In this document: positions 21,842 to 34,730 of the stretch, one piece after another | Layout of the letters: every line of letters starts with the position of its first letter | How positions within the stretch are numbered: position 1 is the first letter of the stretch | DNA from: Schistosoma haematobium | Lineage: Eukaryota > Platyhelminthes > Trematoda > Strigeidida > Schistosomatidae | Reading direction: 5' to 3' | NCBI RefSeq assembly: GCF_000699445.3 | Contig: NC_067196.1 | Span: 38,026,616-38,090,615, forward strand | DNA length: 64,000 nucleotides | Position numbers and translations under genes: made by a program | The notes under the pieces: model-generated | What the model was told of the DNA's origin: nothing | The model's input: only the letters and a program-made list of their open reading frames with translations | The model's database searches: none

Positions 21842-22925
21842 CATACACAGGGAGTTACTCTGAGGATGTCCGAAGAAGGACGAAAAGCGCTTATAGGATG
21901 AGAATTTCATTGATCCAGGATAACCAAAGCATCATTCAACACAAAGAAGGAGGGGATCACGATGAATGTTGTCAAGTGCTATGTACCCACAAATGAAGAC
22001 GATAAAAATTATCTTTACGATAGGCTGCAATCTATTAAACAAGAGTGAACCAGGAGAGGAGGTGACATAGCTTCAGATCACCACCTGGTGGTTGCCAGGA
22101 TGAAACTGAAACTAAAAAAGCATTTGACACCTGGAGATACAGCATTACAAAGGTTTAATAGAGCCCTCCTTAGAAATACTGACAAGCTCAATGAATTCAA
22201 GATGACTCTCAATAACAGGTTCCAAGCCTTACAAGATCTACTTGGAAAAGAACAAAATACAATGAAGGAAAACTGGAATGGGATCAAGGAGAACGCTGAC
22301 TTCAGCATGTCAGAAGGTGAGGGGCCGCATCTATAGTCATCATAAGAAATGGAACTCTATGGAAACCCTGGACAGGATCCAAGAAAAGAAGACAACAATG
22401 AACAACAGCCGAACAAGAACAGAGAAAGTGAAGGCATAAGTTAAATATACAGAAGCAAAAAGGCAAGTGAAGAGGAGCATTAGATATGACAAGCAGAAGT
22501 ACGTGGAAGACCTAACAACGACAGAGGAAAAAGCTATAACAGAAGGAAATATGAAATAACTATATGACACGACAAAGAAAATGGCATGGAAACACAGTAA
22601 ACCAGAGAGCCCGGTCAAGGACAAACTGGACAAGCCATTCATTGAGATTCAGGAACGGACGAACAGGTGGGTAGAACACTTTGAAGAACTCTTGAACAGA
22701 CCGGTCCCATTGAACCCACCTTACATCGAACCAGCACACACAGACCTTCCTTTAGATTTCACTCCCCGAATGATTGGATATCAGCATGGTCATCAGAAAA
22801 GTCAACTGTAAGAAAGCAAACTTTTCACACAACATACCAGCTCCGTACAATAGAACTGTCTTGACATCCGTATTAAAGATTCTGACTTTGGTGTGTGGGC
22901 TTGAATCCATCAGTAATTCTAGAAG
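21842..22925 (+). pseudogene. Rearranged RTE LINE (endonuclease to RT linker)
   Basis: Decayed RTE-clade ORF in shifting frames. 21842-22047 encodes an endonuclease segment (TQGVTLRMSEEGRKALIG, then ITMNVVKCYVPTNE). 22070-22800 encodes the region after the endonuclease (SDHHLVVARMKLKLKKH, FKMTLNNRFQALQDLLGKEQ, WVEHFEELLNRP) up to ISMVIRKVN. About 100-130 residues of the endonuclease core are missing at the 22047 junction. From about 22841 the similarity continues on the minus strand (KVRIFNTDVKTVLLYGA), which is the later part of the RT region, inverted. Confidence 0.8.
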
Positions 22926-24315
22926 AGCTCCAGGCAGAGTTAATTTAGTTGTCCTCAATTATATATATATATATAGGTAAAAAAAATATTCCATTCTGTA
23001 GTTTCAGAGGTTCCTCTTGTCTCGTTCTAACAAAGAATCTAATTTATAACCCTAAAATGTGAAAGAGAGAGTGATGGAATACGCCTTATCAGTTCCTTAT
23101 TCAATATACTGGCTCAAGACAATTTGACCATACATAAGCTTTATTTTGAAGAAACCAAAAGGTCAAACTAAACAAACTGTAATCTAATATCAAGAGTGAT
23201 TATAAATATGTATCTTTGTTTAAATATCTCTTAGTAATTAAAGTTTAAATTATTAGTTCACATGTAGGTTCGATGTTAGTGCAAACCGATCTACAATAAA
23301 ATATGGAGGTTTATACTTTTCTAAGTAATGGTCCTTGACCTATATAGTGACTCATTTCTAATATGTACTTTTTATTGAATGACTGGAATTCATTTGTTGT
23401 ATCGACAGTTTCGATTGATGTTCAGTCAGCGAAAATCGCATATTGCGGCTACTCCTTAAGTAAGTCAACATACATAATTCGGTAGACATAATAGAATGTG
23501 ATTTAGTAATCCAAATTACTTTCACTCTACGATGAAGTATGCATCAGTTTTTATCAGTTGAATAAGGATTGCACCTGATAATCAATCAAAGGCTTTATTA
23601 TAATACAAAACAACTGGATTCACTTTTGAGTGGTCAGGTGACCTGTTTTTGTGGTGCCAAAAACCTAGTATTCCTCAGCATATTAAGGTTTTTCTATTGG
23701 TTTGATAAATATCCATTTTGTAGCATTGTTTCATGGAACAGCTTTACTTTATCTTCAGTAGTATCCCAAGTACAAATACTTCTAATCCTATTAAACATCC
23801 AATTAACCAAAATTTGTTTTATTTTACAGTGATGAATAACTATGGCTAATAAGATACTTCACTATCTATGTATGCCTTATACGGCAAAGTGTCACATGGA
23901 ACCTTTTTTTACTAATAAATTTACCGGAAAAATAAAGTTCATGGCTTTTCGCTCCTTCACATGAAAGAATAATGCGATTTATTTCGTTTAGTACGTAAGT
24001 CACAAATTTAGGTTTGTTGAGTATTTCTATCATCTGTATACCACTTACGAAGACATATTTCCGACTGAATTCTATAGTAAGGTTTTGGGGTATTATATAA
24101 ATGCGTCCACCATAAATAATTCAACGGAATTATCCATATTCACCATTACCAAGAAAGTTTATGTGCTACAGCAGGGCAGAATAAATACCATAATCCGTGA
24201 TAAATCACGCAAAAAAACAACACCACATAGTCAATTACTCAGCGACCAATCTTGGATAATTGACACTAGCTACTGATGCTTGAATTGTCATAGCTTCAGT
24301 TGTACTATTCATCAA
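22926..24315. other. AT-rich with short (AT)n
   Basis: (AT)n at about 22962-22976. Otherwise nothing recognised. Confidence 0.5.
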
Positions 24316-24450
24316 ATTGGTTCGAGTCTCGCATGAGGGATCGTGGATGCGTACTACTGAAGAGTTTTATACTATGACGGAACGGCCGTCTAGTGCTTTC
24401 AGGTTTTCAATGAATGTCTATCTTAAATCAACTCATGAATTTAACTATTA
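24316..24450 (+). mobile_element. Hammerhead SINE fragment (family B)
   Basis: Begins at the B-box (GGTTCGAGTCTC at 24319). The ribozyme at about 24350-24402 keeps CTGAAGAG but has GGAA instead of GAAA and a weak stem II. Stem III ACGG/CCGU is retained. Confidence 0.7.
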
Positions 24451-25049
24451 ATATTCTGTTTAAAATAGAGATCCGATTAAATTTTATAATAATTGGAAGT
24501 TAATTCGATGATCACTTTCATCTCTTATTTCACTTATTCAAACATTATCAAAAAACTCCAGATATGAAATTCATTTATGACTATACCTTTATTTAACCAA
24601 TAACTTATATTTGACCTTCAAACGCTTAACAACTAACTATTTAATTTTAGATACTATCAAATGATAAAGTTATTCGTGAAATGAAAATGAGCCATATACA
24701 TAATACACTTTTGAGAAAAAAAGTATCAATAATTATATACTGGTCAATTATACATGTAAATTATCTACATCAAATTAATAAACAAAAATGTCACTCATTT
24801 ATCATTATCACTATTGAAAGGTCACTAATAATTAAAACAAACATTCTATCAACTAGGCCATTAAATATTCAATGAAACATCCTGGGAAAATAAGAATTTC
24901 TCAGTATTCAAATAAAGATTTATATCATGGGATAATAAACTGTAAATTGTCGATAAACTGTGAAATGATAATAAAAAAAAACAGGAATTATAAAAACTTG
25001 AAAAGAAAAAACGAACAAAATGTTGAAAGCTAAAGACAAATAGTGAAAC
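24451..25049. other. AT-rich, nothing recognised
   Basis: No coding similarity or repeat seen. Confidence 0.4.
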
Positions 25050-25340
25050 GGAGTGACTATCATTTATGGATGAACCAATCAGATTTACGATAACAGGTCT
25101 TAAATTTTGGCGCGAAATTCACTCACATCTATTTGGTTAAATAGAGTTTTTGCGTTATAACTGATGTCATTTCGTGATGAAAACCCTAAATCTAATTCCT
25201 AACCCTAACTATCAACTGTAAATAATAATGCTAATTCCTCACGCTGGTCTATAACCTTCATTTAGCCATAGTATGTAGGTGGACATTCTCAAGGTCTCTT
25301 TAGCGTCGCTCAAAGGTCGTCCATAAATTATAGCCTCACC
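25050..25340 (+). mobile_element. Merlin-type MITE
   Basis: 291-bp element with the same ends and the same interior as 48401-48679, including the block CTGATGTCATTTCGTGATGA and the CCTAAATCTAATTC motif. Flanks GTGAAACG/GTCAAACG agree at 7 of 8 positions if the left octamer includes the first base of the element, consistent with an 8-bp target duplication. Confidence 0.8.
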
Positions 25341-26689
25341 GTCAAACGTTTTCATTAAATATGCTATAAAATATGTTATAACTTTAAAATGGGTTATTTT
25401 TAGAAATTCGAAGACAAAATGAATTTAATTCACACAAATATTGGCTAATGAACAATGAATCATTTGAAAAAAATGAAGTGATTTGATAGGTAGTGTTCAA
25501 CTACCATTTTCATTAGATATTTCATAATTGCAACCAATTAAATGTATGTTAAGTTTTGCTTAATTGGAATTCGAGATTACTCCTACCTGAAGTTGTATAA
25601 TCAAATATAGATGTAAATTAGTAAAGACAATGAAATGTGGTACAATCATCTACACACTGCTCCAGTTTCCTCATCAAGCAAGGATTTGGTTTTAGCAGTT
25701 ATGCCATTATTAACCAAGTTAAACGTTTAACAGACTATCATTGCAAGCTTCCGATAAAACGTAAGGCTATTTGGTTAACTTCTGAATAATTAGGCAATGT
25801 AAGCAAACTGTATAGGTACCACTTCGATATAATGATGGTTGATCAACGTGTTCAGAAGTCGAGGTCCAACTTTTATATGTCTATGTCGCTTGTTTGCTTA
25901 ATTAGGTCTCTTAGTTTGTCGAAAGATATAAGGAGTAGTACACAACTATAAGGATCAAGACAAAGTTGCGTAACTTAACAAGAAAAGAGAATAATAAGGC
26001 GATGTCGAATGTGTGAAGGAAAATTATCAAATTCACGAGTAGCAGAAAGATGAAGAGTACAATAAAAACATGAAAATGGCAATAATAATAATGGTAATAA
26101 AGACTAAAAACTAAAAATACTAAGATAAAGTGTCGATAACCGATTACCGTGTGTGAAAAATTTGGTATTAGAGTCGTGATATGATGCAAAATCGACGCAA
26201 TGCTTTTGTACATATGGTTCAGGCTTAAAATGATAAATTCCGATCGCCTCTGCAGTGAAATCATCTGTATGATTTTGTTGTAACTAAAGCTAACTTATTT
26301 GGAAAATAAGTTGAAACACATTTGTCCCTCAAACGTAAATCTGAGTATGGATAAATGATAATCCAATTTACATGCATATTTAATAATCCTATGTTACTCA
26401 CCACTGTTAACAACATGAGGTCCACGTGTTCATCTAATTAAGAATAAATAAAACCTAGTAATCTGACAGTTATTATCACGGACGTCAACATTCGACAGAA
26501 TTAAAGTTTCGCTGTAGAGCATAAAGGAGAATATCTTGGGGAAGAGATGTAATGAAGAATGCCAATTATGACTTGCTAATACTAAAAGAAAGAGATGTCT
26601 TTAGCATTTAAAACTTGTTCGAAGTAAAATTGACTAGACGTTTTTCAAGACTTTTTGGAACATCTACATCGGCCTCGTGACTTCTGGAG
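25341..26689. other. AT-rich, nothing recognised
   Basis: No coding similarity or repeat seen. Confidence 0.4.
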
Positions 26690-26930
26690 AATCTCGGCTT
26701 TCACCATGAGGCATCATAACTCTTCACTAAGATCTTTAAACCCCAGTTTAGAGTTTAAATTGTTTATTTTGGTGGGTGTCTTTTTAGTAAGTTTGTTCTT
26801 TACGGGATGGAGTTGCTGAACTCATGCACAACTCTTCTCTTCTACCCGGGCATGAGATCGACAGTAACCCTAGAAGCGCCACAGGCAAATTTCCTGGTTT
26901 TAATGCTCATCTTTATTAATATGCGCCTTT
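26690..26930 (-). mobile_element. Probable RTE 5' leader fragment
   Basis: On the minus strand the segment around 26695-26730 (reverse of CACCATGAGGCATCATAAC) matches the untranslated leader just upstream of the RTE ORF at 35920-35960. The GC-richer part to 26930 is presumably more of the same leader. No coding sequence. Confidence 0.5.
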
Positions 26931-29900
26931 CTTGACCGCACCCTTTGTCACCAACCTCTTTGAATGGACAACACTGTGATGTATATATCTAGTTGACCTC
27001 TGTATTAAGTTTTCGTAGGACATAAATATATCAACTAGCTTTTATTCTGTAGATTTGTCAATAAGATCTCCATTTACTTCTTTAAAGTACTCATCAATAA
27101 ACAAGCACCTTTGTTTTTACTTATTTTATATCATTTTATACGCCACACTATCTGCGCAATTATAGTACTATCAATCCCTAATTCTCATTAGTCTATTTGT
27201 AAGATGGTCCCAACTGTTACAATAGTTCTAACTTTCACAGATAATTTTCCTTGTTTTATAATTTTGTATTTCGGAGTATAAATAAATGCATCAATAAACA
27301 AAAACACATCTTTGAAAAACCGAGTAACCAAGTAAACAATATTTTGCATTAGATCGATTAATATACCATTAATTGGCAAAATAACGATTTATCGTCTTCA
27401 AACTAAAATATGGTATATACTGTCTCATCAATAGTCAGTGATGAAATACCACCTTCTTTCTGAAGGCAAATTATTTGTTTATTATTTAGTTAATAATTAA
27501 CATCTCAAATTGTAATAAGGATGTTGCTTTATTATAGGTTAAAGTGAAAGAGTGACTTTTAACCTAATATCTGACGAATTAGGTAACGCCCTCATTCCAG
27601 CAATTAATAATAAACAGAACGATTATTCACTAAGACTGTTTCATGAAATGAGGGATAGAATGTATTAGTTAGAATTCACATGGAGTATAAATAAGTGCCA
27701 TTCAATGAAGTACAAAAGTTATTCAACGAATATCTATCTAATTTAGGATTCCAAATGTGAGGCACTTATAAAAATACTCAATTTGTCAACCCACTACCAC
27801 ATTTAACAAGTTAGTTAGTTGATGAAATTTTACTTAATCTATATGTTTTCTCATTCAGATGGAAGTATACACATATATCAATCATTGTAAATGTAAAGGA
27901 AAAAAGCGGAATTATATAAACTCGACGTTGCTTTTGATTTTTATTCACTATTTAAATGATAAACATTTTAATCATAAATAATTTGCCGAATTTCGAAATA
28001 TTGATAACTAGATTTTTAATTTGCAGAAAACTTGCACACCACAAGTTCTCGAATTCCCTAAGCATGATGCTTAGAAATCTAATGTGTGTCCTGATGGATG
28101 TCTTCAACTAAACGGAAATAGGGGTAAATTGTTCACTAATTTTCATCTTAGTTAAATTCTCACCGGGAAATTGAAATTTAAGTCGATGTAAAAAGTTCAA
28201 ATGACACATATGAACACAACAGTCCGTAGGATTTTTGGACTTTCATTTTGCGAAGACGTGTACTTTAATCGTAAATCTTTTTTGTTTCATATATATTTTA
28301 TTTCAATAATTATGTCAACTAACCTCCAGTACTTATGTGTTTCTTCATAATATCTACAGCTCTTCGCGAATCTAATTACTGAGAAACCAATATGATTAAT
28401 GTACTTTCTTCCTCCTCAGTCTTTTGGAGAAACAAGAGGTGGAATTTTAAGGAATTCATACATCATACATATTCGTAGACGAAACGGGATGTCATGGGCT
28501 CAAGATGGATCAAATACACTTACGGACGAATATAAATGACTGCAAATCACTGTTTCAAAGCTTCTATACATATCGTTTTAAAATTTCGAAGGTAAGTGCT
28601 TATGAAAAACTGATTTATTAAGATTTTGTATATTTTATGGTGAGATTTATTTACTGTAATCAAACATTTAGTATCAAATAAAACAAATATTTTCTATATT
28701 ATTCTTAACATTCTTCTTCCTTGGATTCTTTATTCATAGTTTAATTTAGTGGCAGCATTTTGTAGAAGCAATATGCCGCTATTCTATTCGTTTCTCGTAT
28801 ATTCCTTAATGAAGAGATATATCTTCTCACTGACCAACAAAATATTGTAAACGTGTATCATATACCACCAGATAAACTCAGAATTCTTTTCAATTTGATG
28901 TTAAAAAAATATACAAATAATGTTGTCTTTGGTAGCATAATGAATTGACTCTGCAAAAATTTTCCTAGTCACTCTTGTTTCCTGGACTTACCTTTTTGTT
29001 ACCACAGGGTTTTTTCGTATAAGTTATCTTAATTTATTATGATGACCTAGGATGTTTTTCTGTCTCATAACCTTTTAATATGGAAAAGTAACACTTATTT
29101 ATTGATTATATATAAAGACTTCACAAGTGTTGTTTACCGATTCATAAATTCTTCGCATAGATAATAATTTAACTATTGTCAACATTCTTTTTCTGTAGAA
29201 TTGTAGTAAACTCTTATTAATCCTCATTCCTTGATCAGATCTTATGAGTTCAACATGTTATTTTGCGTCTGCTGGTTTCATCTTTTACTCACTAATAGTT
29301 TCTTTAGAAATATATAATAATTTCATAGCCTAACAAGACTCATTTGAAAACTTTATAAAGTAATAAAGAATTTATGAAACAATGAACAAATCACGAGATT
29401 AGCAGTATGATCGTATACTTATGGATCTATCGTTTATAGTGTTGAACCTTACAGCAAGATAGTTTTATTCTGTATCTTTCTTTAAATACATAAAAAACGT
29501 TATCGCTTTCTAGCACAAATAAATTTGAGCTTCTCAAAATTTGACTATCAAAAAGATATCATTATATTCTAACCAGTTAGTATGCAGATGATATTCAATT
29601 AAAACTTTCCTATCTACTGGAGGTTTTTGTATTTTGGTCTGACTACGAAAGCATTCAATTAGGAGAACATAATAATGTTAAAACCATTCAACTGGACGGC
29701 AGACTCAATTATTTCAATGTAACATTACATCATTATTAAGCTGACGTTTTTTAGAAATTTAGTTTTCTTTTTGTTAACAACTGTACGGAGTTATAAAAAA
29801 AGAAGTTTAAAGTATAATAGGAGAGGGAAAGAAGAAACATTACATGATAAAACTATTGTTTAATTTTATTAAATACGTCCCATTACATAACTAGCCTCAG

Positions 29901-29989
29901 TGGTTATTGATTTTTCTCTCACAAAGAAATTAGCAATCTTACTTAAAGACAAGTGAACAAAATATAAATTGTTCTTAGCTAAACAATAA
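26931..29989. other. AT-rich, nothing recognised
   Basis: 3 kb without recognisable genes or repeats. Confidence 0.5.
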
Positions 29990-30104
29990 TCGAAAACCAG
30001 GAAGTACTGAATAACTGTTTCATATTAGTTTTCTATGGTGGTCTAGCTAAGATTGGTTCATGATTTAAACTATGAAAATTCTATAATCTCTACCAACCCC
30101 TTAC
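29990..30104. mobile_element. Inverted family B SINE relic
   Basis: 29990-30028 is a minus-strand piece of the ribozyme 3' half and stem (GAAACAGTTATTCAGTACTTCC on the other strand), fused directly to a plus-strand 3' tail at 30029-30104. It is a small version of the head-to-head arrangement. Confidence 0.6.
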
Positions 30105-30987
30105 ACTAAAATTATAGAGTTTGTTCGAATCTTTATCACTTATTTAACATCAAGTATAGTGTTACTCAATTCCTTAGTATCTAAACTGGTGATCACATTA
30201 CAGTTGAACCAACAGAATAATAGTTGCTACTCACTGATAAGCTAGTATAAATATGACTTTTATTGAACAACTTGTTGATAAAGTACGATTGTAAACAGAA
30301 TGTAGATATCATAATCTTATTTGAATATCAAAATACTTAGTGGTAGTGGCTTTCTTCTATCATTTAAATATTCACAAACATCAGCGGGTATTGTAGTACG
30401 TATTACTATTTACTACTGTCACACACAAATTTTCTCCAATTTGTTTTTTCAATCAATTATAATTATCATTCATGAATTTCTATTTAAGATCTGTGCACGG
30501 ATAGTGAAGAACGTCCATTTCACCTAATTATCTATTATTTTAACCAGCAATTCCAATCAAAAGGTTATTTGATTTGTTAATTGAACGCATCTTTACTGAA
30601 GATCTTATATTTTTCTTGTGAATTTAGTTTTTGCGGTCGTTACAACTCGCTTTTTTTCTCATTCCGTTCGATGTTAATCTTTAAACAATTGTAAGGTCTT
30701 ATTTGAACATTGAATATTATGAAAACCAACTAAAAAAAGGTAAACCAATCAAAACATACAATTTTATACTTTCGAAAATTGATTTTGGCAAGAATATTGA
30801 ATGTTAAAAACTGAATAATAATGTACAACTACGTTATTGTTCATTAAAATGTAATTTAATTGATAATTACATTTTTATATCTTAAAAATACTCATATTTG
30901 CATTTTTCTTTTAAATAATATAATTAAATATACGGTGTTTTCTTATTATAGTCGAATAAAACTGAAAATTGAACTAACCATATTCAG
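30105..30987. other. AT-rich, nothing recognised
   Basis: No coding similarity or repeat seen. Confidence 0.4.
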
Positions 30988-31755
30988 TCAATCCGTCAGT
31001 AACAACGTAGAACTTCGTACGTACGTAAATCAGTTCGAGTTGCCACACCACATTAGCACACAGATATAGTAGTCGATTCAAATCCCGTAGTGGTAGAGGT
31101 AGTAAGAGTATAAGCAGTTATAGGAAACATTAGCTTTTGAAGATGTTATTTAGAGAGTATAATTAAGTGAAATAAATTTGGGAAGAGAAAAAAGAGACAA
31201 GGAGGAATAAGGAGATCAGAATTGGGAGAACACAAAGAGTGGATACACCTGCGCCATCGTAAACGATTTTGAGCCATGTCATTCAAGGTCTCTAACCATC
31301 GGTTGCTATCATCTCGCGGTCCCCAACCAGGTAGTCTACACCTACCAACATGACTCAGTCCACTTGTCAGTGACTTCATGGACTTGTGTCATGTTTTGTT
31401 CTGGCCGCCCCTATCTTTCTTCCAACCTACTCCTATACCACTGAACATCGCACGTCGAGGCAGTCGATGGTTGGGCATACATAACACGTGTCCCAGCCAT
31501 CTCAACTGATGAAGTTCCACTACGTCATCAATTGATTTGCCATCCTTACCTAGTACCCGTTTCCTAACAACTGCATTACTTACTCGATGGTCCCAGGATA
31601 TACGAGCAATGTTTCGAAGACACCTATGATCGAATACTAGTAATCTACGAATATCCTCTACTCTTACAGGCCATATTTCATTGCCATAAATTAGGACGGA
31701 ACGAACTGCTGCGCAGTAAACCCGTTTTTGGTTGATAGACGGATATCTCACCTAC
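30988..31755 (-). pseudogene. RTE-clade LINE 3' end (RT C-terminal region)
   Basis: Minus-strand counterpart of 10604-11378. The frame is open from 31751 to about 31389 ([20 protein letters not shown], then QLRWLGHVLCMPNHRLPRRA), broken by a TGA in NKTWHK, and open again to 31146. The final 77 residues are identical to the copy at 10979-11212 and the premature stop is the same, so the two copies share a recent defective source. The 3' UTR ends near 30988 with a GACTG-type tail. Confidence 0.85.
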
Positions 31756-32164
31756 GCCATGTTAGTTTCATACAGTTTCTTCCTTTAATCATTTTAAACA
31801 AACTAAAAGTAATAAAGTTTACACAGAATAATTAATTCATTTTTATTCCTTCCAAACAACTTAAAATTACTATTAACAACAGATTTGAGATTAAAATGGT
31901 AATAATCACTGATAGATTTACAATGAGAGTTTGATTTCACTAATTCAGACAATTCAGTCTTCTGTTTAAAATTTCTTACTGCTTATAATTTATTTTGAGT
32001 TTTTAAATTCAATGGACATTTATTTACTGTTTCCACACTACTCAAAATTTTCTGCAATATTATTGCTTAGAATTTTAATGTAATGTTTGTATATTAGTGT
32101 TTGAAACACAATTTAAACTACCTGTCTATATTACAATCCATAAATATAATATATATCATTAGAG
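31756..32164. other. AT-rich, nothing recognised
   Basis: No coding similarity or repeat seen. Confidence 0.4.
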
Positions 32165-32345
32165 AAAGAATATCGGTCCATTAGGGTGCTTGGTACGTGT
32201 GTGGTTGCGCCACATGATTGAGCTGCACTATTCAGATTGCAGCGTTACGGTGTCTGGTTCTCCTGTTAAACGGGATTGGGCTGTAGTACTTGGGTTGTCA
32301 CGTGAAAGCCTGGATGGTGTCTGCTACTCCTAAAAACTAATATAA
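32165..32345. repeat. GC-richer unclassified repeat-like island
   Basis: About 180 bp clearly less AT-rich than the flanks (for example GGTGCTTGGTACGTGTGTGG, TTCTCCTGTTAAACGGGATT). It resembles a dispersed schistosome repeat from memory, but there is no second copy in this window and no open frame with known similarity. Confidence 0.35.
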
Positions 32346-32448
32346 AATTACACTGGCCTACAAGGGTATATTGTAATGTATAACTAGATAAAGAATATAG
32401 TATAAATTAGACTTTTGATCCAAATTTATAGATCGCTCAGTTAGAAAT

Positions 32449-32562
32449 ATTTATTTATTTTGATAGAGTTTTGTTCTCTGAGCTGGATGTTTTGATCGTG
32501 GAGCTTACATCGTTCTTCTGAACGACATCATCAGCACAAACTTCAGATAGAACTTCAAACAG
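32449..32562 (+). repeat. Family F repeat
   Basis: Inverted match to the F block at 18880-18980 (TTGTTCTCTGAGCTGGA, then GAACGACATCATCAGCACAAAC). Confidence 0.7.
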
Positions 32563-33655
32563 ACTTCTGTATTCATCTATATTTAAAATAATAACTAGTG
32601 GTCGATTTTATATAAGAATTGTTATTTTGATAATCAAAATCTTCCACAGTAAGAAATAATAGTAGACTATTGCGTAATGATTTCAGAGATAATATTAACG
32701 AATTCTAGCACGTAGGCAAACATTTTCAAAGTTATTGTTATAGTAACAACAACAAAAAATATTTTCGGTATTGTTAATGTATGTACAGAGTAGGGAGAAA
32801 TATTTAGTTATTATGAAATATTTCGATGTATTGAAATGACAATGACTTAATTAGTTACATTTCACTTACAACTTTTTTTTAATGAGCTGTGTAATTTCTA
32901 AGATAGAAAAAATAGTAAATTGTATCTGCGAAAATTCTAATGGATGATGAATAACTAGTTTCAACTTGTATATAAAACACTTCCTTTGAGAGAATGTCTA
33001 ATATTTCTCGATATTGATTCTTTACATATATATATTTAATCTGAAACTTAATGTTTCATGTATGTGTTTCTATTATTTGTCACTTTAGTGACTATTTTAA
33101 GTACAAACTTTAAGTCAACATCGACTGGATCATTTTGGCTATTGTGAATAGAAATAATAGATATTTGCTCAAGGTAATTTAATGTGAATCAGTCCATAAT
33201 ACAATTACTCATTTGATCACTGAATTAACGTTTGAATAACATACTCACTTCATTTGGAAACACTATGTATTACAATTCAGACATGACATACTCTAAATTC
33301 AAATGTGTCTGGACAAAAGTTCAGTCAAGACTGATAGGAGAAACTTTGGTACCATTAAAAATATAACACTGAGATTTTCATGGCTATAATTTAATTTTTG
33401 ATCCGATGAAGGATTCATATTGTTTTATTGATAGTGACGAATAATAATTTGCATTATTTTACATGGATGAACTTGAGTTTGTGCTACTTTGACGGCCAGT
33501 AGAGTCAGTGAGGTTAGTCTATCCAAGATCTCATTAAAGTGTTACATGCATCTATACCGCTGTTTTTGAACCTCAGAGATTGGTATACATTCCTTTTTTC
33601 TGACCAGTCGCTTTGGTCAGTATAATTTTACTGCTAATTGCTTTGTTGTTTTATG
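32563..33655. other. AT-rich, nothing recognised
   Basis: No coding similarity or repeat seen. Confidence 0.4.
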
Positions 33656-34448
33656 GGCGAGACTATAATTAATGAACGAGTCAATTAGAGGCGTTTAAGG
33701 GATTTCAAGGTCATGGCGCTAATTTCAGTACCTGATGCTCACGTACCATCCGTTCATAGAGGATTTTAGAGAAAGCGTGATAACTGAGCGGCTACAACAA
33801 ATGGGACTATTAAGAAATTCCTTTATTTGTGATTGTGGGAATCAAATGACTTGTGGAACTAGTGCAGACTACCGCGATGATGTTGTCTTTCGATGTAATA
33901 TATGTTTGAGGAAGAAGTCTGCCCGAATAGAACTTTTTCGCTCGATCCAGATTGTGACTAAGGCTAATTATGACAATTATTGCGAACCGGATAATAAAAG
34001 CACAAGTAAGAGTGGCTGCAACCGGGTACTACAATATATACGGATGATTGGAGAGCTTAAAGATGCCTACATAGACGTGGTTATGTGCATCGTATCATTT
34101 TACACAAGCGGCATTTTGTGGACACAACAACTGGAGTGCACACAAACAGTTTCGATGTTATATGGTCGCGGTTGAAAGATTTTTTGCGACCTTATCATGG
34201 CTCCGGAGGCCCACTAATATTCAGCGATATAGATGATTTCCTCTGCCGAATGAATTTTGATTTCAGAACCTCTGAACCTGTTTCTAACCATGAAAAGTTT
34301 TTGAACTATGTAAAAAAGTGTATCCACTTTAATTCTTTGGTTTTGTATAGTATATTTTTACCCTATACTAACTGTTTTCCAATTGGCTAATATTTCGCAA
34401 GGTCGCTTAAGATTTGTTCAAAGGTTGTCCATAAATTACAGTCATTAA
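33656..34448 (+). mobile_element. Merlin DNA transposon, internally deleted
   Basis: 793-bp element. The left end (GGCGAGACTATAATTAATGA) and the right end (TTGTCCATAAATTACAGTC) match the MITE terminal repeats in inverted orientation. It contains a broken Merlin-like transposase at 33735-34390. The flanks show no convincing target duplication, so it is old or its edges have decayed. Confidence 0.75.
33735..34390 (+). pseudogene. Merlin (IS1016/ISXO2-type) transposase remnant
   Basis: The first frame (ATG at 33735, stop at 34175) gives an N-terminal domain with FICDCGNQMTCGT and FRCNICLRKKSAR. The CxC...CxxC cysteines form the zinc-binding motif usual at the start of Merlin/IS1016 transposases. 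A second, overlapping frame (34085-34390) encodes the C-terminal part of the catalytic domain: HFVDTTTGVHTNSFDVIW, corresponding to the family pattern NFVDP-TGAHTNTIE--W. The intervening region that should hold the first two catalytic aspartates is missing or scrambled. At the position of the last catalytic acidic residue I see D rather than E. Family length is about 280-330 residues; about 220 remain across two frames. Non-functional. Confidence 0.75.
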
Positions 34449-34719
34449 TTATACTCCATGGATGTTTCCTTCATTCACTTACGTTGCTGTCGTTACTAGG
34501 ACTTCTACATATTTCCACTTGCAGCTCTAATGATCTTTATTCATTTGTTTGCATTTGTGTATTCAGCATGTGGCTTGACTTTCGCTGATCTCGTTCGACT
34601 ATTTCTGACTGCTGTTTCTTGTTTTACCTTCCTCGAATCCTATCCAGGATGCCCAAACAAATCCGTTCTTTATTCTGGTGTTTCTTGAGGCCCAGCATCT
34701 TCTAGCGTTTGAAGTTATC

Positions 34720-34730
34720 ACTTCCTTAGT
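34720..34730 (+). repeat. 11-bp target-site duplication, left
   Basis: ACTTCCTTAGT, repeated exactly at 35083-35093 on the other side of the hammerhead element. Confidence 0.85.

Noticed and set aside
25911..26264. 117-codon minus-strand frame rich in F, I, L, Y, possible membrane protein
   Set aside because: The hydrophobic composition follows from AT-rich low-complexity DNA; no ATG context, family similarity or splice context seen.
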